A stretch of 64,000 nucleotides of DNA, taken from positions 124,001 through 188,000 of the forward strand of contig NZ_JACJOX010000017.1 in NCBI RefSeq assembly GCF_014695775.1, given 5' to 3'. A program made the translations under genes and the position numbers. The stretch's first letter is position 1; each line of letters begins with the position of its first letter. Shown piece by piece: positions 59,933-64,000 of the stretch. The DNA comes from Leptolyngbya sp. FACHB-60. Its GTDB lineage: Bacteria > Cyanobacteriota > Cyanobacteriia > Phormidesmidales > Phormidesmidaceae. The notes beneath the pieces were generated by a model. The model was not told where the DNA came from, did not search any database, and was given only the letters and a program-made list of their open reading frames with translations.

Positions 59933-60225
59933 GGTGACGACCTGAGCTATTGAGGCTATACCCAATATCACCTGTAACTCTCAATTGCAGCGTGATACAA
60001 CCTTTTCCCAAACATGATCTTAAGCTGGTCGCACGGTGACAGACAGCAGCTCTAGCTGTGGTTTAAATCACCACAAAATAGTTTCTATGCAGTAGGCTAA
60101 GCCACCGCTAAATCGATCGACATAAACTAATCAGCCTAATGAGGTAATTGGCTCTGACTATTGCATTTTCTCTATAGAAGCTCAAACCTCCCAATGTGTT
60201 CCCCAGACCGGAGTCGATTGTGACT

Positions 60226-61020
60226 CTAGGGTTTCTGGCGCTGGCGATCGCCCCAATAGCGCACATATTCAGCTATCCCAGCCAGCAGCGCCGAGCCCAA
60301 AATCAACATCACGCTCAGGGCGTTGATGTCGGGCTTAACGCCGGTACGTACCCGGCTAAAGATTTCGATAGGCAAAGGGTTAGCACCGCCTCCAGCGGTA
60401 AAGCTAGAGATCAGCAGGTCATCCATGCTGAGCACAAAGGCCAGCAGACAGCCCGCCAGAATACCGGGTGCCAACTGGGGCAGCAGCACTTTGAACATAG
60501 CCTGGGTGTGGGTGGCCCCTAGATCTAGAGCGGCTTCTTCGAGGTTGGGGTCGAGGCGCTGAAGGCGGCTAGACACCACCACTGCAATATAGGCCAGGCA
60601 AAACACCATGTGCGCCGCAATGATGGTGCCCAGGCTGAGGGGCACCGCGACCGACGCCAAAAACACCAGAGTTGCCACCGCGATCGCAATGTCAGGAATA
60701 ATCAGCGGCAGATACGACATGCCCCGATATAACCCTTTGCCCGGAAATCGGTAGCGGGTCAGACCAATCGCCATCAGGGTGCCCAGCACCGCCGAAATTG
60801 CCACCGCCATGATCGCGATGACCAGGCTATCTTGCAGGGCGGCCAGCAGGCGGCGATCGCTAAACAGCGATCGGTACCACCGCAGGCTAAAGCCGCCCCA
60901 GCTCGCGCTGTAACGGGAGTCGCTAAAGCTGTATGCCCCCAGCACAATGATCGGGAAGTACATGAAGGCGTACATCAGCGCGGTGAAGAGGCTGGGCCAG
61001 GTGACGGAGCGGGAGGGCAT
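60226..61020 (-). CDS. potC: Spermidine/putrescine ABC transporter permease PotC
   Basis: A 264-residue permease with six transmembrane segments. YFPIIVLGAYSFSDSRYSASWGGFS and the EAA loop LEEAALDLGATHTQAMFKVLLPQL are typical of PotC. The ATG at 61020 is chosen because the 30 codons upstream start with TTG and are encoded by a repetitive C/T tract. It is the last gene of the potADBC order and pairs with PotB. The leader has no Shine-Dalgarno sequence. Confidence 0.9.
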   Translation of the reverse strand: MPSRSVTWPSLFTALMYAFMYFPIIVLGAYSFSDSRYSASWGGFSLRWYRSLFSDRRLLAALQDSLVIAIMAVAISAVLGTLMAIGLTRYRFPGKGLYRGMSYLPLIIPDIAIAVATLVFLASVAVPLSLGTIIAAHMVFCLAYIAVVVSSRLQRLDPNLEEAALDLGATHTQAMFKVLLPQLAPGILAGCLLAFVLSMDDLLISSFTAGGGANPLPIEIFSRVRTGVKPDINALSVMLILGSALLAGIAEYVRYWGDRQRQKP

Positions 61021-61085
61021 GGGGAGGTGGATGGGTGGGGGTAGAGCTGAGGGAGATAAGGAAGGTGGGGAAGATAGGGTGGGTT
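61021..61085. repeat. Purine tract (C/U on mRNA) before potC
   Basis: On the + strand almost pure G/A with GAGGGAGATAAGGAAGGTGGGG-like words; on the pot mRNA it is a C/U-rich leader that reaches the potC ATG. Same family as the tracts at 8099, 47949 and 62028. Confidence 0.6.
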
Positions 61086-61130
61086 GAGCCGTGGTAACGA
61101 TCGCGGACAAGCACCTAAAGGGGGTGTAGC

Positions 61131-62027
61131 TCAGGTTTCAGTGACGGTGTTGCGATCGCCGTAGCGGATCAGGAGGGCGATCGCCAGACTCACCGCCAAA
61201 ATCAGCACCATGCTGAGGGCTGAGCCAAAGCCCCAGGCACGGGTAGGGCCAAGAAACTGGTTGTAAATTAGCCGTGAAATATTCATCGACGAGGCCCCAC
61301 CGAGCAGCGTGGGCACCACAAAATCGCTGAGAGTGCTGATAAACACCAGCAGACTGGCCGCTGCAATGCCAGGCAGGGTTTGGGGTACGGTAATTTTCCA
61401 GAAGCTTTGGCGGGGCGTGGCCCCTAGGTCAGCGGCTGCCTCCAACAACCGGATGTCAAGCTTTTCGAGCGATGCGTAGAGAATCAGCACCATATAAGGC
61501 AAAAAGCTGTAAGTGAGGCCAATGAACACTGCCGTAGGTGTGTTTAGCCAGTTTTGGGCGGGCAGCCCGATCGCCGTAAGCATCGCGTTGAGCACGCCGC
61601 TGGGGCGCAGAATGGTTGTCCAGGCATAGGCCCGCAGCAGCGACGATGTCCAGAGGGGCAGAATAAAGGCCACCAGCAGCAGGTTGCGCCACCGCTGGGG
61701 CGACATCAGCGCCAGCCAGTAGGCCACCGGGAACCCCAGCACCAGGCACAGCGCCGTAGAGCCGATCGCAAACGCCACCGATCGCCCAATCACCCGCAGG
61801 TACACCGGCTGCAAAATTTGCAGGTAGTTGCCCAGGCCATAACCGCCGCTGGGCTGCCCCAGCCGCAGCCCAGGCACCAGGCTGATCTCAAGAATCAGCA
61901 AGGTGGGCAACACCAGCAGCACCAGCAGCCACACCCCCGCAGGCCCCATCAGCGTCACCGGCCCCAGCCAGCGCCGGGGAGCGAGGCGATCGGTCCAGGT
62001 TGCAGAGGGAATTGGGGCGGGGGACAT
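61131..62027 (-). CDS. potB: Spermidine/putrescine ABC transporter permease PotB
   Basis: A 298-residue permease with six transmembrane segments. GPAGVWLLVLLVLPTLLILE (first helix), LPLWTSSLLRAYAWTTILRP and the EAA loop LEAAADLGATPRQSFWKITV are typical of PotB. The ATG at 62027 is directly preceded by a C/U-rich tandem repeat on the mRNA and lacks a Shine-Dalgarno. Located between potD and potC. Confidence 0.92.
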   Translation of the reverse strand: MSPAPIPSATWTDRLAPRRWLGPVTLMGPAGVWLLVLLVLPTLLILEISLVPGLRLGQPSGGYGLGNYLQILQPVYLRVIGRSVAFAIGSTALCLVLGFPVAYWLALMSPQRWRNLLLVAFILPLWTSSLLRAYAWTTILRPSGVLNAMLTAIGLPAQNWLNTPTAVFIGLTYSFLPYMVLILYASLEKLDIRLLEAAADLGATPRQSFWKITVPQTLPGIAAASLLVFISTLSDFVVPTLLGGASSMNISRLIYNQFLGPTRAWGFGSALSMVLILAVSLAIALLIRYGDRNTVTET

Positions 62028-62132
62028 AGAAGAAGGTGAGGAGGGTGGGGAAGGTGAGGAGGGTGGGGAAGGTGAAGAGGGTGGAAGCTAGGTTTTACAG
62101 GCTTTCTCCGGCCCCCTCATCTCCTCACTCTT
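62028..62132. repeat. 18-bp tandem repeat (three copies) in the potD-potB gap
   Basis: 62032-62085 is three copies of an 18-bp unit of the form GAAGGTGAGGAGGGTGGG (third copy imperfect). After an AT spacer, about 62104-62132 is C/T-rich on the + strand up to the potD stop. On mRNA: G/A after the potD stop, C/U before the potB start. Confidence 0.75.
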
Positions 62133-63269
62133 CTATGCGCTGGTTACTTCAGTCCAAAACTGGTCAAACAGATCGGTGCTGGCAGTATCGACGGACACAA
62201 TGCCTTCGCACTTAGCCAAAACCGCCTCGGGGGGGTAAAGGTCGGCGTTGTTTTGAATGTCGGCGGGCAGCAGGTCAAAAGCGGCCTGGTTGGCAGTGGC
62301 AAAGAACAGGCGCTCTACGGCGGCGCTGGCCACCTCCGGCTCCAGCAGAAAGTTAATCCACTGGTAGGCGGCGTCAACGTTGGGAGCGGTGGCGGGGATG
62401 GCTAGGGTATCGGTCCACAGCGACGCCCCGGTTTCCGGAATCACATACTGCATGCGATCGTCTTCGAGGGTGAGGGCGATCGCATCGCTGGAGTAAGCCA
62501 TCGACACGCTCAGGTCGCCACTGAGCAGCTCATTCTCAAAGCCCGTAGTCTTAAAGGCCGCGATATGGGGCCTCAGCTCTAGCAGACGGTTGTAGGCCGC
62601 TTCAATCTCAGCTGGATTGTTGGAATTGTAGGAGTAGCCCAGCGACTTGAGAGTGGCTCCTAAGGTTTCGCGCATGTCGTCCAGCATGGTGATGCGGCGG
62701 GAGAGTTGGGCCTGGTTATTCCAAAGAAAGTTCCAGTCGGTGGGTTCACCGGGGGAAGCCTCGCGGTTGTATAACAGTCCTGTGGTGCCCCAGCAGAAGG
62801 GTACGCTGTGGGCGTTGTTGGGATCGTAGGCGGGGTTGCTCCACTGGGCTCTGAGATTTTCTAGCCCGGTGAGGCGGCTTTGATCGAGTTCGGTGAGCAG
62901 GTCTAGCTCTAGCATCTCCGACACCATGTAGTCGGAGGGGTAAATGATGCTGTAGGCGTCGCCACCCCCTGCTTGTAGGCGGGTGAGCATGACCTCATTG
63001 GAATCGTAAATATCAACTACCACCGGAATGCCCGTGCGTTCGGTAAAGGCCTGAGCCAGGCCATCATCGGTGTAGTTGGCCCAGGTGTAAATATGCAGAG
63101 TGCCGTCGTTTGCGCCCCCACCCGCCGGTGGCCCCGCCAGGTTTTGGCGACAGTTGGCCGCTGTCAGGCCTGTCACGACCGCTGCTGACCCCTGCAAAAA
63201 CCGCCTCCGACTCACGGCAAAACGGCGCGAGTCGGAGGGAGTTTGTAGTCGCGTTCCAGGCACAGGCAT
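62133..63269 (-). CDS. potD: Spermidine/putrescine-binding protein PotD
   Basis: A 378-residue periplasmic binding protein. The N-terminus has a twin-arginine signal (SRRRFLQG, 20-27) followed by a short hydrophobic stretch and a lipobox-like TAANC (C40), so it may be a Tat-exported lipoprotein. The mature part begins near LHIYTWANYTDDGLAQAF; the polyamine site should include YPSDYMVSEM and the W/D residues of WTDTLAIP. Polyamine specificity is inferred from operon and family. Confidence 0.92.
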   Translation of the reverse strand: MPVPGTRLQTPSDSRRFAVSRRRFLQGSAAVVTGLTAANCRQNLAGPPAGGGANDGTLHIYTWANYTDDGLAQAFTERTGIPVVVDIYDSNEVMLTRLQAGGGDAYSIIYPSDYMVSEMLELDLLTELDQSRLTGLENLRAQWSNPAYDPNNAHSVPFCWGTTGLLYNREASPGEPTDWNFLWNNQAQLSRRITMLDDMRETLGATLKSLGYSYNSNNPAEIEAAYNRLLELRPHIAAFKTTGFENELLSGDLSVSMAYSSDAIALTLEDDRMQYVIPETGASLWTDTLAIPATAPNVDAAYQWINFLLEPEVASAAVERLFFATANQAAFDLLPADIQNNADLYPPEAVLAKCEGIVSVDTASTDLFDQFWTEVTSA

Positions 63270-63417
63270 TCTCCAGGGGGCTAAGGAGCTAGAAATAGCA
63301 GTGGTCGGCGCTAAAGTAGGCGCTAAAAGAGAGCGACCTCGTCTTTAGTTTCTAAGTATATGGCGATCGGCCTGAGGTAACGCTCGATCGCCGCGATCGC
63401 AGACCAAAAGCCACCGC

Positions 63418-64000
63418 TTAGGCCGCATCGAGCACCAGGCAATCGTCGGCGGCCCAGTGCACATACACGGCGGTATCCACTCCCACCAGCGATTCGGCCC
63501 GGTTAGGCTGACGTACCATGAGGGTTTCGCCTGAACCCAGGCGCACCACACAGTGCAGGTGGGTGCCCAGATACATCAGATGGCTAATGTGCCCCTGGTA
63601 GCAGTTATGGGCGGCAGTCGGCGCGCTGAGGCTGAGGTTGATTTTTTCGGGCCGCACACTCACGACCACGGTCTGGGCATTGCTGCTGTCGGCCGTGCAG
63701 GCCAACACCCGCAGACCACTGTCAGTAGTGACCTGCACCTGGCGGGAGTAGGCCTGGTCAATGCGCCCGGGCAGCAGATTGGTATCGCCAATAAAATCAG
63801 CGACAAAGGCGGTGCGAGGGCGATCGTAGATATCGCTGGGGGTGCCGATCTGCTCAATCTGACCGTTGTTCATCACGGCAATGCGGTTAGAGAGCGACAG
63901 GGCCTCCTCTTGATCATGGGTGACCATAATGAAGGTGATGCCCAGCTGCCGGTGCAGGTTAGTCAGCTCGACCTGCATCTGCTTGCGCAGCTTTTGATCG
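63418..64000 (-). CDS. potA: Spermidine/putrescine ABC transporter ATPase PotA, C-terminal part
   Basis: The last 194 codons of the gene; the 5' part (Walker A, signature) is beyond the right edge. Visible are the [12 protein letters not shown] helix and the switch histidine in [14 protein letters not shown] typical of PotA/MalK ATPases, then the C-terminal OB-fold TOBE domain ([27 protein letters not shown]). First gene of the potADBC operon. Confidence 0.93.
   Translation of the reverse strand, partial: DQKLRKQMQVELTNLHRQLGITFIMVTHDQEEALSLSNRIAVMNNGQIEQIGTPSDIYDRPRTAFVADFIGDTNLLPGRIDQAYSRQVQVTTDSGLRVLACTADSSNAQTVVVSVRPEKINLSLSAPTAAHNCYQGHISHLMYLGTHLHCVVRLGSGETLMVRQPNRAESLVGVDTAVYVHWAADDCLVLDAA

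Noticed and set aside
61021..61110. N-terminal extension of PotC from a TTG at 61110
   Set aside because: The extra 30 codons come from the repetitive C/T tract and have no family match; the ATG at 61020 fits PotC.
62032..62085. CRISPR-like or protein-coding repeat
   Set aside because: Three contiguous 18-bp purine units with no spacers and no supported reading frame through the potD-potB gap.

Overview
This is a 64 kb stretch of a cyanobacterial chromosome. It carries orange carotenoid protein with its recovery protein, two high-light-inducible proteins, chlorophyll synthase, a Psb35-like photosystem II assembly protein and many small proteins known only from cyanobacteria. The palindrome GCGATCGC (HIP1) recurs throughout, inside and outside genes. 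The base composition is clearly GC-rich by eye. Together with heptanucleotide tandem repeats this suggests a filamentous, non-heterocystous lineage of the Leptolyngbya/Nodosilinea kind; that placement is inference only. I saw no rRNA, tRNA, CRISPR array, insertion sequence or prophage.

Layout. 0-9 kb: 5' part of a pyruvate dehydrogenase E2 gene, a YlqD-like protein, an acyl-ACP/CoA synthetase, a cupin, a c-di-GMP GGDEF/EAL protein whose GGDEF half looks impaired, a Ser/Thr kinase with TPRs, and a transglutaminase-like protein. 9.5-12.4 kb: a zinc-ribbon protein, cytosine deaminase and a short-chain dehydrogenase. 12.4-15.3 kb: a photoprotection island (two hli genes, frp, ocp) followed by an Nfu scaffold gene. 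15.4-18.4 kb: serS, a membrane protein, a Uma2 protein and a DUF2358 protein. 18.4-23 kb: a complete polar amino-acid ABC transporter (aapJQMP type). 23.2-31.9 kb: comF, a PEP-synthase-like protein with an eroded ATP half, a peroxidase, csaB, the DUF2499/DUF3593 pair, glutathione reductase and a TenA-like protein. 32-37.6 kb: lptC, a LabA-like NYN protein, metG, lepB and cysteine synthase. 37.9-39.4 kb: a CbbY-like phosphatase and tenA. 39.5-44.2 kb: a co-directional cluster of prs, a UbiA-type phosphoribosyltransferase, a HAD phosphatase, an SMR-type membrane protein and a GT-C glycosyltransferase. 44.5-51.5 kb: a Cof phosphatase, a CE4 deacetylase, dppCB and pgpH. 51.7-60 kb: a peptidoglycan-binding protein, hisF, DUF2862, a Get3d-like ATPase, chlG, a class A PBP and psb35. 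60.2-64 kb: the potADBC polyamine transporter, whose potA runs off the right edge.

The most interesting hypothesis is the 39.5-44.2 kb cluster. Its gene order in the direction of transcription matches a complete polyprenyl-phosphate-ribose route: PRPP synthesis, transfer to polyprenyl phosphate, dephosphorylation, flipping, and transfer to a surface acceptor. This resembles the front half of mycobacterial arabinan-donor synthesis without DprE1/DprE2 in the window. Second in interest are HLR1-like (RpaB) sites at the hli genes and at an undescribed 99-residue membrane protein, and a dispersed family of purine-rich tracts after stop codons and pyrimidine-rich tracts before start codons.
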